Assembly (NCBI GenBank): GCA_905235615.1
Contig: CAJOMB010000035.1
Span: forward strand, 1 to 12,575
Reading direction: 5' to 3'
DNA: 12,575 nucleotides
Origin: an uncultured Bacteroidales bacterium
Lineage (GTDB): Bacteria > Bacteroidota > Bacteroidia > Bacteroidales > UBA932
Positions 1 to 6,962 of this stretch are shown here, piece after piece. The position numbers and the translations under genes were made by a program. The notes beneath the pieces are model-generated. The model had not been told where the DNA came from. It worked only from the letters and a program-made list of their open reading frames with translations, and ran no database searches. Each line of letters opens with the position of its first letter. Position 1 is the first letter of the stretch.

Positions 1-54
1 CGCATGGTCCTGAAGGAAACCGTCGGCATCTCCACCGAGTACATCATCAAATAG
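1..54 (+). CDS. 3' end of an unidentified gene (partial)
   Basis: An open frame enters from the left edge and ends at a TAG at 52-54, giving a C-terminal tail of 17 residues ending in STEYIIK. Codon use (GTC, CTG, ACC, ATC, TCC) matches the GC-rich codon choice of the neighbouring genes, which supports real coding. It converges on the Lrp-family gene, and the two stop codons are 3 bases apart. The fragment is too short to assign a family or function. Confidence 0.6.
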   Translation, partial: RMVLKETVGISTEYIIK

Positions 55-57
55 CCG

Positions 58-525
58 CTATACATACAGGGCATGCGTGTTCTTGATCTCGTCCATCACA
101 AAGGATGAGAGGATGGAGCCGATGGAGTCGATGCTGCCCAGCACATTGATGATGAACTCATTGTAATACTTCATGTCCGGAGCCTGGATTTTGAGCAGAT
201 AATCGTACTCTCCGGACACGTTGTAACATTCCGCCACCTGCGGAATGTCCCGGATGACGGAAACGAAATCCCGGGCCACCTGGCGGTTCATCTGCTTCAG
301 CTTCACGGAGCAGTACACCATGAAGCCCCGGCCCAGTTTCTCTGCATCCAGCACAGCTACATATTTCTTGATCCACCCGTCCTTCTCCAGCCGCTTGAGC
401 CTCTCGAAAACCGGCGTGGTGGACAGGTTCACCCGCGCCGCCAGCTCCTTGGTGGTGAGCCGCGCATTTTCCTGCAGGGCCCGCAGAATCTGCATATCCA
501 CCGCATCCAACGTTACTTCACTCAT
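58..525 (-). CDS. Lrp/AsnC-family transcriptional regulator
   Basis: This 155-residue protein has the family's usual length and layout. An N-terminal winged helix-turn-helix (about residues 6-55, with LDAVDMQILRALQENAR and TTKELAARVNLS) is followed by a C-terminal ligand-binding and oligomerisation domain of the RAM/ACT-like type (about 65-145, with VAECYNVSGEYDYLLKI). Such proteins form dimers to octamers and sense amino acids or related metabolites. The ATG at 525 is the only sensible start, since it puts the helix-turn-helix at the usual place. The gene is transcribed divergently from the metY-metX-thrA operon, so control of that operon or of itself is a reasonable inference; the effector cannot be read from sequence. 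Its 3' end converges on the partial gene at 1-54. Confidence 0.93.
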   Translation of the reverse strand: MSEVTLDAVDMQILRALQENARLTTKELAARVNLSTTPVFERLKRLEKDGWIKKYVAVLDAEKLGRGFMVYCSVKLKQMNRQVARDFVSVIRDIPQVAECYNVSGEYDYLLKIQAPDMKYYNEFIINVLGSIDSIGSILSSFVMDEIKNTHALYV

Positions 526-526
526 A

Positions 527-539
527 AGAAAACTTTTCT
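527..539. promoter_or_regulatory. Small AT-rich dyad just upstream of the lrp-family start codon
   Basis: AGAAAA-C-TTTTCT is a perfect 6-base inverted repeat around a central C, ending one base before the ATG of the regulator. It lies in the predicted 5' leader of that mRNA, so it could be a regulator-binding site or a short RNA hairpin. AT-rich dyads arise easily by chance in such spacers, so this is a weak call. Confidence 0.25.
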
Positions 540-591
540 GTTAACTACCCAAAAAGTGGAAAAATTTCCAGTCTTTTTCTCTATTTACCGA

Positions 592-599
592 CAAATATA
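592..599 (-). promoter_or_regulatory. Bacteroidetes -7 promoter element for the lrp-family gene
   Basis: On the minus strand the sequence reads TATATTTG, matching the Bacteroidetes -7 consensus TAnnTTTG. It predicts a start near 588 and a leader of about 63 bases before the ATG at 525. I see no clear -33 TTTG at the expected distance, so only half of the promoter is recognisable. Confidence 0.5.
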
Positions 600-627
600 G
601 AATAATTTTCTTAATTTCTAAAAATTC

Positions 628-658
628 TTGCCCGTTTTTTCTACATATACTATCTTTG
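628..658 (+). promoter_or_regulatory. Bacteroidetes-type promoter of the metY-metX-thrA operon
   Basis: A -33 TTG (628-630) and a -7 TATCTTTG (651-658) are separated by 20 bases, a good match to the Bacteroidetes housekeeping promoter (TTTG, about 19-21 bases, TAnnTTTG). Transcription is predicted to begin near 662, giving a leader of about 51 bases before the metY ATG. A hairpin occupies the predicted 5' end of that leader. Confidence 0.75.
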
Positions 659-659
659 C

Positions 660-692
660 CTTCCGAAAGGGGATATATGCCCCCTTTGGAAG
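660..692 (+). promoter_or_regulatory. Hairpin at the predicted 5' end of the metY mRNA
   Basis: CTTCC (660-664) pairs with GGAAG (688-692), and AAAGGGG (666-672) pairs with CCCCTTT (681-687). This gives a 12-bp stem with a single bulged G at 665 and an 8-base loop. It begins almost exactly at the start predicted from the -7 element. It could stabilise the transcript's 5' end, serve as a DNA operator near the promoter, or form part of a leader control. No T-run follows, so it is not a terminator. No known methionine or SAM riboswitch core is recognisable in so short a leader. Confidence 0.55.
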
Positions 693-712
693 ATAATATA
701 ATATAGTATTCT

Positions 713-1984
713 ATGGCAAAACTTGACACCCTCTGCGTCCATGCAGGTCACAACCCCGGGAAAGGCGAGCCCCGGCAGGTCCCCATCATCCAAAGCACCA
801 CCTTCAAGTACGAGACATCGGACCAGATGGCCCGCCTGTTCGACCTTCAGGACGCCGGCTACTTCTACTCCCGTCTCCAGAACCCCACGGTGGATCAGAC
901 AGCCGCCCAGATCAACGCCCTGGAAGGCGGCGTAGGCGCCATCCTTACTTCTTCCGGCCAGGCCGCCAACCTCTTTGCCGTCATCAACATAGCCGGCGCC
1001 GGAGACCACATCATCGCCGCCAACAACATCTACGGCGGCACCTTCAACCTCCTGGGCGTCACCCTCCCCAAATTCGGCATCGACATCACCTTCCTGAAGG
1101 CCGATGCCACCGACGCGGAGATTGAAGCCGCCATCAAGCCCAACACCAAGCTCATCTTCGGGGAAACCCTCTCCAACCCCGGTGTAGAGGTCTTTGACCT
1201 GGAGCGCTGGGCCGCCACCGCCCACCGCAACGGACTTCCCCTCATCGTGGACAACACCTTCCCCACCCCCTACCTCTGCCGTCCCTTCGAATGGGGGGTC
1301 GATATCGTCACCCACTCCACCACCAAATACATCGACGGCCAAGGCGTGAGCGTGGGCGGCGCCGTCGTGGACAGCGGCAACTTCCCCTGGGACAAATACC
1401 CGGAGCGTTTCCCCGGACTTACCCAACCCGATGAATCCTATCACGGTCTCACTTATACCAAGGCCTTCGGGAAGAGCGCCTATATCGTAAAGGCCACCAC
1501 CCACCTGATGCGGGACCTCGGCGCTACCCAGAGCCCTCAGAATGCCTTCTACCTGCACCTGGGCCTCCAGACACTCCATCTGCGGATGAAACGCCACAGC
1601 GAGAGCGCCCTCAAGGTGGCCAGGTGGCTTCAGGCCTGCCCCGAGGTGGCCTGGGTCCACTACCCCGGCATCAGCGGCGATCCTCTGGTCAAGAAATACC
1701 TCCCGGACGGCGGCAGCGGCGTCATGGCCTTCGGCCTCAAGGGCGGCCGCGCCTTCGACAACCGCTTCTTAGATGCCCTCAAACTCATCACCATCGAAAC
1801 CCATGTGGCCGACTGCCACACCTGCGTGCTGCATCCGGCCTCCCATACGCACCGACAGCTCTCCGACGAGCAGCTGCGGGCCGCCGGCATCGCTCCGGAC
1901 CTGATCCGGCTCAGTATCGGCTTGGAAGCACCCGAAGACATTATCGAAGACCTTGAGCAAGCGCTGAACGCCGCCCGCCAATGA
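713..1984 (+). CDS. metY: O-acetylhomoserine sulfhydrylase (O-acetylhomoserine aminocarboxypropyltransferase)
   Basis: This 423-residue PLP enzyme of the Cys/Met-metabolism fold converts O-acetylhomoserine and sulfide to homocysteine in the cytoplasm. The N-terminus (TLCVHAGHNP, then QVPIIQSTTFKYE) and YSRLQNPT near residues 52-59 are typical of the MetY branch. SSGQAAN (80-86) contributes to PLP binding, D180 in LIVDNTF is the PLP-nitrogen Asp, and K205 in HSTTKYIDG is the Schiff-base lysine. The length of about 420 residues and the YHGLTYTKAFGKSAYI segment favour MetY over the shorter cystathionine gamma-synthase/lyase (about 380-400). The ATG at 713 starts directly on the conserved N-terminus. 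It is the first gene of the operon, and its TGA overlaps the metX ATG (ATGA), suggesting translational coupling. Confidence 0.95.
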   Translation: MAKLDTLCVHAGHNPGKGEPRQVPIIQSTTFKYETSDQMARLFDLQDAGYFYSRLQNPTVDQTAAQINALEGGVGAILTSSGQAANLFAVINIAGAGDHIIAANNIYGGTFNLLGVTLPKFGIDITFLKADATDAEIEAAIKPNTKLIFGETLSNPGVEVFDLERWAATAHRNGLPLIVDNTFPTPYLCRPFEWGVDIVTHSTTKYIDGQGVSVGGAVVDSGNFPWDKYPERFPGLTQPDESYHGLTYTKAFGKSAYIVKATTHLMRDLGATQSPQNAFYLHLGLQTLHLRMKRHSESALKVARWLQACPEVAWVHYPGISGDPLVKKYLPDGGSGVMAFGLKGGRAFDNRFLDALKLITIETHVADCHTCVLHPASHTHRQLSDEQLRAAGIAPDLIRLSIGLEAPEDIIEDLEQALNAARQ

Positions 1985-2973
1985 CCAAGCACCAGCTTGC
2001 CATAGACCTGCCCCTCGAAGGAGGAGGCATCCTGCAAGGCGCCCGCATCGTATTCCATGAAAGCGAAGGCCGCAGCGGCCGCACCATCTGGATCTGCCAT
2101 GCCCTCACCGCCAACAGCAATCCCGAGGACTGGTGGCCGGAAATGGTGGGTCCCGGTCGGTGCATCGACACCCTCAAAGACCATGTGGTGTGCGTGAACA
2201 TGCTGGGAAGCGCCTATGGCTCCGAAGGGCCTGCCCGCACCAATCCGGCCACGGGAGAGCCCTGGCTCCTGGACTTTCCCATGATTACCATCCGGGACAG
2301 CGTAAACGCCTTCATCCAAGTGCGTAAACACTTGGGAATTGACAAGATAGACCTCCTGATAGGGGCCTCCAACGGCGGCTTCAACGCCATCGAATGGGCC
2401 ATCATGGAGCCGGACATCTTTGGCCGATGCCTCCTGCTCTGCACGGCTCCCCGCATCTCCCCCTTCCTCGGTGCTACGGTGGAGGCCCAGCGCATGGCCC
2501 TGGAGGCCGATCCCAGCTTCCGCGAAGCCCGCAGCCTGGACGGCGGACGGGAAGGCCTCAAGTGCGCCCGGGCCCAGGCCCTCATCAGCTACCGCAGCTT
2601 CCGGGGCTACGGCCTCACCCAGCAGGAAGAAGACCCCGACACCCTCTTTGCCGGCCGCGTGGCCTCCTACGAGCGCTACCAGGGAGAAAAACTGGTGCGA
2701 AGGGGCTTCGACGCCTACTCCTACTTCACCCTCTGCAACGCCATGGACAGCCACAACGCCGGGCGCGGACGGGGCGGCGTAAAGAAAGCCCTGCAGGACA
2801 TCAAAGCCTCCACCACCGTGGTAGCCGTAGATACAGACCTCATCTTCCCTCCCGAGGAAGGAAGAGAATGGGCCTCCTGGATTCCCGGCGCCCGCTTCCT
2901 TGAAATCAGCTCCAACTTCGGGCACGACGGTTTCCTTTTGGAAAACGCCAAACTGTCGGCCTTCATCATCTAA
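1981..2973 (+). CDS. metX: Homoserine O-acetyltransferase-like alpha/beta hydrolase
   Basis: This 330-residue alpha/beta-hydrolase-fold acyltransferase most likely acetylates homoserine with acetyl-CoA, making the substrate of the preceding MetY. MetX landmarks occur in order: ICHALTANS (38-46), VVCVNMLGSAYGSEGPARTNPATGEPW (about 69-95), FPMITIRDSV (99-108), the nucleophile elbow GASNGG with S130, an acid at D286 in DTDLIFP, and H315 in GHDGFLLE. Two points are unusual. The elbow reads GASNGG rather than the common GGSMGG, and the protein is shorter than the usual 350-380 residues. The context, overlapping metY by 4 bases and followed 6 bases later by thrA, strongly supports homoserine as substrate. 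Acetyl versus succinyl preference is inferred from MetY being an O-acetylhomoserine-type enzyme. Confidence 0.87.
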   Translation: MTKHQLAIDLPLEGGGILQGARIVFHESEGRSGRTIWICHALTANSNPEDWWPEMVGPGRCIDTLKDHVVCVNMLGSAYGSEGPARTNPATGEPWLLDFPMITIRDSVNAFIQVRKHLGIDKIDLLIGASNGGFNAIEWAIMEPDIFGRCLLLCTAPRISPFLGATVEAQRMALEADPSFREARSLDGGREGLKCARAQALISYRSFRGYGLTQQEEDPDTLFAGRVASYERYQGEKLVRRGFDAYSYFTLCNAMDSHNAGRGRGGVKKALQDIKASTTVVAVDTDLIFPPEEGREWASWIPGARFLEISSNFGHDGFLLENAKLSAFII

Positions 2974-2979
2974 CAGCGT

Positions 2980-5334
2980 ATGCAAGTACTCAAATTCGGC
3001 GGCAGTTCGGTTGCCTCTGCCGGAGCCATGCTCCAGGTGATAGAAATTGTAAAAACGGCCTTGGAGACGGACAGGGCCATCGTGGTGAGCTCCGCCATCA
3101 GCGGATGCACGGACGAACTCATTGCCCTGGGACGGCTGGCCGCCGCCCGGGAAGCCAGTTTTCAGACGCGGCTCAAGGCCCTTCAGGAAAGGCATCACCA
3201 GATTATCCGGGAGCTGCTTCCCGCCAGCTGCCAGGGAAAGACGCAAGAGACGGTGGACGGGCTTTTTGATCAGCTCTCCAGCATCCTGGAAGGGGTGCGC
3301 CTGTTAGGCGAGCTCTCCCCCACCAGCCTGAGCGCCGTGCAGAGCTTCGGAGAACTCTTTTCTACCCGCATCCTCACGGACAAGTGCCAGTCCATAGGCA
3401 TCACCTGCCAGTGGATAGACGCCCGCGAGATTGTAACGCTGCACGGCAGCACCGTAGATACCGCCGTCACCTACAAACGGGTTCAGGACGCCATAGGGGC
3501 CCATCCCCACACCCAGCTGTTCATCGTGCCCGGCTTCATTGCGCGTGACCAGGACGGACGCCCAGCCACGCTGGGCCGCGGCGGCTCCGACTACACCGCC
3601 TCCCTCTTCGCCGTGGGCATCCACGCCCGCCGGGAGGAAATCTGGACGGATGTACCCGGCATCATGACGGCCAACCCCAAGGTGGCCCCGTCGGCCCGTA
3701 CCATTCCCCATATCTCCTACCGCGCCGCGCAGGAACTATCCCACTTCGGCGCCAAGGTCATTTACCCGCCAACCATTCAACCCGTTGTGGCTGAGGGAAT
3801 TCCCATCTACGTAAAAGACACTTTCTCTCCGGAGAATCCCGGCACGCTGGTGGAGAAGAATCCCCCGCAGGCCGACGGCGGCGTCATTGGCCTGGCCCAC
3901 TCCGAAGGCATCGCCCTCATCTCACTGGAAGGCAGCGGCATGGTGGGAGTGCCCGGCTTCAGCGCCCGCCTCTTCGACGCCCTCTACCGCAAGGGCATCA
4001 ATATCATCCTCATCACCCAGGCGTCCTCCGTGCATTCCATGTGCATCGCTATCGCCGCGGCCGATGCAGAGAAGGCCCGCCAGGCGGCCGACAACTGCTT
4101 CGCCTACGAGATTTCCCTCGGGAAACTGAACCCGCTGAAGGTGGAGACGGGCTTTTCCATCGTCTGCGTGATTGGCGACGACATCCTGGGCCACAGCGGC
4201 GCCACCGGCCAGATGCTGGCCGCCCTGGGCCGTCACGGCATTCCCGTCCGCGCCACCGCGCAGGGGTCCTCCGAAAGGAACATTTCCGTGATTGTGCCCT
4301 CCGAGCGGGCCGATGAGGCCATCCGCGCCATCCACCACGTCTTCTTTGACAAGAGTTCCCGCGAGGTGGTGCCGGTGTTCATCGCCGGCTACGGACGGGT
4401 GGGGAAAACCCTGGTGGAGATGCTGCGCGCCCAGGCGCCCGTCATTGCCCGGGAGACCGGCAAGGAGCTGAAAATCTGCGGCCTGGCCAACAGCAAGAAA
4501 TACTTCATTGATACGGAAGGAATTGACTCCCCGGAGAGTCTCCTCACCCATGGCAGCGCCGGTTCCTTCATAGACGCGCTGTGCTCCCTGAACCTGGAGA
4601 ATCCCATCTTCGTGGACTGCACGGCCAGCGAACTCACGGGCTTCCGCTATCCGGACCTCTTCCACAGCGGTTATCATGTGGTGGCCTGCAACAAAATCCC
4701 CTTCTCAGGCACCTTCGAGCAATTTGCCTCCCTCCGGCAGGAAGCCTTGGACGCCGGGGTGAAACTGCGCTTCGAAACCACCGTGGGCGCCGCCCTGCCC
4801 ATCCTGGAAACCCTCCGGCGGGTGGTGTGCAGCGGAGACAAGCTTCAAAAGGTGGAAGCCGTGCTCTCCGGCACCCTCAACTACCTGTTGGACAAGTACA
4901 AAGGGGCCGATTGGGATGCCCTTGTGGAAGACGCCCGGGGGAAGGGCTACACGGAACCCGACCCGCAGACGGACCTTTCCGGACGCGACGTTCTCCGCAA
5001 AACCCTTATCCTGAGCCGCGTGGCCGGCATCCCGTTGGAAGAGTCCCAGGTCTCCCTCCAGCCCATCCCGCAGGATATGGACCGGCGTTATGCCCAGGCC
5101 GCAGCGGCGGGCAAAGTCCTTCGCTATGTGGCATCCGTAGATGCCGAAGGCCACGCCTCCGTGGGCCTGCAGGAAATAGGGCCTGAGAGCCCCCTGTACG
5201 CCCTCAAGGGCACGGACAACGCCATCCTCATGACCACGGCGGATTATCCCTCCCCCATGCTCATCCAGGGCGCAGGCGCAGGAGCCCGCCAGACTTCCGG
5301 CGGGCTCCTCAATGATATGATGTCCTGTCTTTAA
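2980..5334 (+). CDS. thrA: Bifunctional aspartate kinase / homoserine dehydrogenase
   Basis: This 784-residue fusion catalyses the first and third steps from aspartate to homoserine. The aspartokinase domain (about 1-290) begins with VLKFGGSSVAS and contains LGRGGSDYTA (198-207), EIWTDVPGIMTANPK (220-234) and the SHFGAKVIYPPTI segment (254-266). Two ACT-like regulatory modules lie at about 305-455, with the usual GMVGVPGFSARLF and NIILITQASS segments. The dehydrogenase (about 463-784) has a Rossmann GYGRVG (470-475), ACNKIPF (569-575), LSGTLNY (629-635) and DPQTDLSGRDVLRK (661-674, with the catalytic lysine region). It is slightly shorter than E. coli ThrA (820). Placement in a methionine operon suggests it supplies homoserine for methionine; no thrB or thrC is nearby. 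Feedback sensitivity cannot be read here. Confidence 0.95.
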   Translation: MQVLKFGGSSVASAGAMLQVIEIVKTALETDRAIVVSSAISGCTDELIALGRLAAAREASFQTRLKALQERHHQIIRELLPASCQGKTQETVDGLFDQLSSILEGVRLLGELSPTSLSAVQSFGELFSTRILTDKCQSIGITCQWIDAREIVTLHGSTVDTAVTYKRVQDAIGAHPHTQLFIVPGFIARDQDGRPATLGRGGSDYTASLFAVGIHARREEIWTDVPGIMTANPKVAPSARTIPHISYRAAQELSHFGAKVIYPPTIQPVVAEGIPIYVKDTFSPENPGTLVEKNPPQADGGVIGLAHSEGIALISLEGSGMVGVPGFSARLFDALYRKGINIILITQASSVHSMCIAIAAADAEKARQAADNCFAYEISLGKLNPLKVETGFSIVCVIGDDILGHSGATGQMLAALGRHGIPVRATAQGSSERNISVIVPSERADEAIRAIHHVFFDKSSREVVPVFIAGYGRVGKTLVEMLRAQAPVIARETGKELKICGLANSKKYFIDTEGIDSPESLLTHGSAGSFIDALCSLNLENPIFVDCTASELTGFRYPDLFHSGYHVVACNKIPFSGTFEQFASLRQEALDAGVKLRFETTVGAALPILETLRRVVCSGDKLQKVEAVLSGTLNYLLDKYKGADWDALVEDARGKGYTEPDPQTDLSGRDVLRKTLILSRVAGIPLEESQVSLQPIPQDMDRRYAQAAAAGKVLRYVASVDAEGHASVGLQEIGPESPLYALKGTDNAILMTTADYPSPMLIQGAGAGARQTSGGLLNDMMSCL
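5281..5308. terminator. Perfect 10-bp GC hairpin in the thrA 3' coding end (candidate bidirectional terminator)
   Basis: GGAGCCCGCC (5281-5290) and GGCGGGCTCC (5299-5308) are exact inverted repeats around an 8-base loop. They lie within the codons for the conserved C-terminal GARQTSGGLL of thrA. The next gene converges with no intergenic base, so this is the only obvious strong stem between the two operons. No clean T-run follows on either strand, so it is not a canonical intrinsic terminator. It could slow polymerase, protect the mRNA 3' end, or merely reflect GC-rich codons. Confidence 0.45.
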
Positions 5335-6222
5335 CTAACCCAGGGAGGCCATTTTGTCAAGAGAGACCTCCAAAAGCCGGCGGATGACAGGTTTGTAGTC
5401 TGTATTGGAGCTTTTGAGATAACGGTTGGCGATGATGCAACACACGGTGACGGCGTTGTGGCCCAGATGGGCGGCCAAGCCGGCCAGCGGAGAGCTTTCC
5501 ATCTCAAAATTGGTGATGCGGTAGTCCTCTCCCCCCTCGTTGAAACGGAAGCTCTCAATGTCTTCCAGCATGTGGGGCATGGCCAGCGGCATTCTCACCA
5601 CACGCCCCTGCGGACCGTAGAAGCCCGGAGCGGAGATGGTGACACCCTTCACCGTAATGTCCTTCATGAGATTGATCATCTTGGGGGACGCCTTCACGAA
5701 GTAAGGGGAAGGAAGGTTGGGGTCCCAGTTCATGTGCTTCTTGAAGGCCTCTTCCACGGCGGGAATGGTCACTTTCTCCCGGTTGCCGTACCAGTTCATC
5801 ACGCCGTCAAAGCCCACGCTGATATGGGAAAGCACATAGCTTCCCAAGGGGATATCGGCATGAAGGGCGCCGGAAGTGCCAATTCTGAGGATATTGAGGG
5901 TGCGGTGCTCCGGCTTTACCTCGCGGGTTTTGAAATCCACGTTGGCCAGGGCGTCCAGCTCCGTCATCACAATGTCGATATTGTCCGGGCCAATTCCATG
6001 GGACAGGGCGGTAACCCGCTTTCCCTTGTACTGGCCGGTGACGGAAACGAACTCACGGCTGGCATTGCGACACTCGATGTCCGAGAGGTAGTCGGCCAGG
6101 ATGTCCACGCGGCCGGGGTCTCCCATCATGATGACGTTGTCGGCCAGATGTTCGGGCTTCATATGAAGATGGAAAACGGAGCCATCTGCGTTGATAATCA
6201 GTTCAGATTCAGGAATTCTCAT
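5335..6222 (-). CDS. udp: Nucleoside phosphorylase, uridine-phosphorylase-like
   Basis: This 295-residue member of the PNP/UDP phosphorylase family (Pfam PNP_UDP_1 type) cleaves nucleosides with phosphate to base and ribose-1-phosphate in the cytoplasm. Visible hallmarks are the phosphate loop MGDPGRV (33-39), SHGIGPDNI (74-82), LRIGTSGAL (112-120), and the ribose-binding NFEMESSPL segment near residue 240. It is some 40 residues longer than E. coli Udp; longer forms are usual in Bacteroidetes. Uridine is the likely substrate, by family resemblance and because a purine-specific partner (deoD) lies 25 bases upstream, but a broader pyrimidine range is possible. It is the last gene of a three-gene minus-strand operon. 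Its stop codon directly abuts that of thrA on the opposite strand. Confidence 0.88.
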   Translation of the reverse strand: MRIPESELIINADGSVFHLHMKPEHLADNVIMMGDPGRVDILADYLSDIECRNASREFVSVTGQYKGKRVTALSHGIGPDNIDIVMTELDALANVDFKTREVKPEHRTLNILRIGTSGALHADIPLGSYVLSHISVGFDGVMNWYGNREKVTIPAVEEAFKKHMNWDPNLPSPYFVKASPKMINLMKDITVKGVTISAPGFYGPQGRVVRMPLAMPHMLEDIESFRFNEGGEDYRITNFEMESSPLAGLAAHLGHNAVTVCCIIANRYLKSSNTDYKPVIRRLLEVSLDKMASLG

Positions 6223-6247
6223 GGTGTATCAGTTCTAAAGCAACATT

Positions 6248-6961
6248 TTATAACAGGGACAGCGCCACGTCCATCATCTTGGTAAACGTGGTTTGTCTTT
6301 CTTCGGAGGTGGTGGCGTCTCCGGTGAGGAGGTGGTCGGAAATGGTGAACAGGGCCATAGCCTTGTTGCCGCTGCGGGAGGCGTTCATGTAGAGGGCGGC
6401 CGCTTCCATCTCCACGGCCAGGATGCCCATCTTCATCCACTTCTCCGTCTGGGGCGTATCGCTGTAAAAGGCGTCGGAAGACACCACATTGCCCACTTTG
6501 TAACGGTAATTCAGCTCCTTGCAGGCATTCACCGCCTTGGTGAGGAGGTCGTAATCGGCAATGGGGGCGAAGGTGCCCGGAAGCTGGAACTGGGACGCAT
6601 AGTTGGAGTCCGTGCAGGCGCCCATGGCCAGCACCAGGTCTCCTATCCGGAGATCCGGGTGGCAGGCGCCGGCAGAGCCGATGCGTACGATGTTCTTGAC
6701 GTCGTAAAAATTGAAGAGTTCATAGGTATAGATGCCGATGGACGGAATGCCCATGCCATGCCCCATTACGCTCACCGGCTTGCCCTTGTAGGTTCCGGTG
6801 AAGCCCAGCATACTGCGGACATTGTTGAACTGGACAGGGTTCTGAAGGTAATGGTCGGCCATGAATTTGGCGCGGAGCGGGTCTCCGGCCATAATCACGA
6901 AGGGAGCTATCTCCCCGTATTTTGCCCCGATGTGGGGCGTGGGTGTGTTATTTTGACTCAT
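6248..6961 (-). CDS. deoD: Purine-nucleoside phosphorylase (DeoD type)
   Basis: This 237-residue protein matches the hexameric DeoD class in length and motifs. It has TPHIGAKYGEIAPFVIMAGDPLRAKF across residues 8-33, with H10 equivalent to the ribose-contacting His4 of E. coli DeoD, and the phosphate loop GDPLR (26-30). RIGSAGA (93-99), VEMEAAALY (183-191) and TISDHLLTG (206-214), with catalytic D209, follow. It phosphorolyses (deoxy)adenosine, inosine and guanosine to base and (deoxy)ribose-1-phosphate. It starts one base after the stop of the DUF1295 gene and is followed 25 bases later by the uridine-phosphorylase-like gene, so the two enzymes form a purine-plus-pyrimidine salvage pair in one transcript. 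Confidence 0.96.
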   Translation of the reverse strand: MSQNNTPTPHIGAKYGEIAPFVIMAGDPLRAKFMADHYLQNPVQFNNVRSMLGFTGTYKGKPVSVMGHGMGIPSIGIYTYELFNFYDVKNIVRIGSAGACHPDLRIGDLVLAMGACTDSNYASQFQLPGTFAPIADYDLLTKAVNACKELNYRYKVGNVVSSDAFYSDTPQTEKWMKMGILAVEMEAAALYMNASRSGNKAMALFTISDHLLTGDATTSEERQTTFTKMMDVALSLL

Positions 6962-6962
6962 C

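Noticed and set aside
650..1660. Long open frame (336 codons) on the minus strand opposite metY
   Set aside because: It is the antisense shadow of GC-rich metY codons: composition dominated by Gly/Val/Ala/Asp, no domain, and complete overlap with a certain gene.
1660..3246. Long open frame (528 codons) on the minus strand opposite metY/metX/thrA
   Set aside because: It spans the ends of three well-supported genes on the other strand, has low-complexity Gly/Ala/Val-rich composition and no recognisable motif.
3922..4677. Open frame of 251 codons opposite thrA
   Set aside because: Shadow of the thrA coding sequence; no motif and no promoter or start context.
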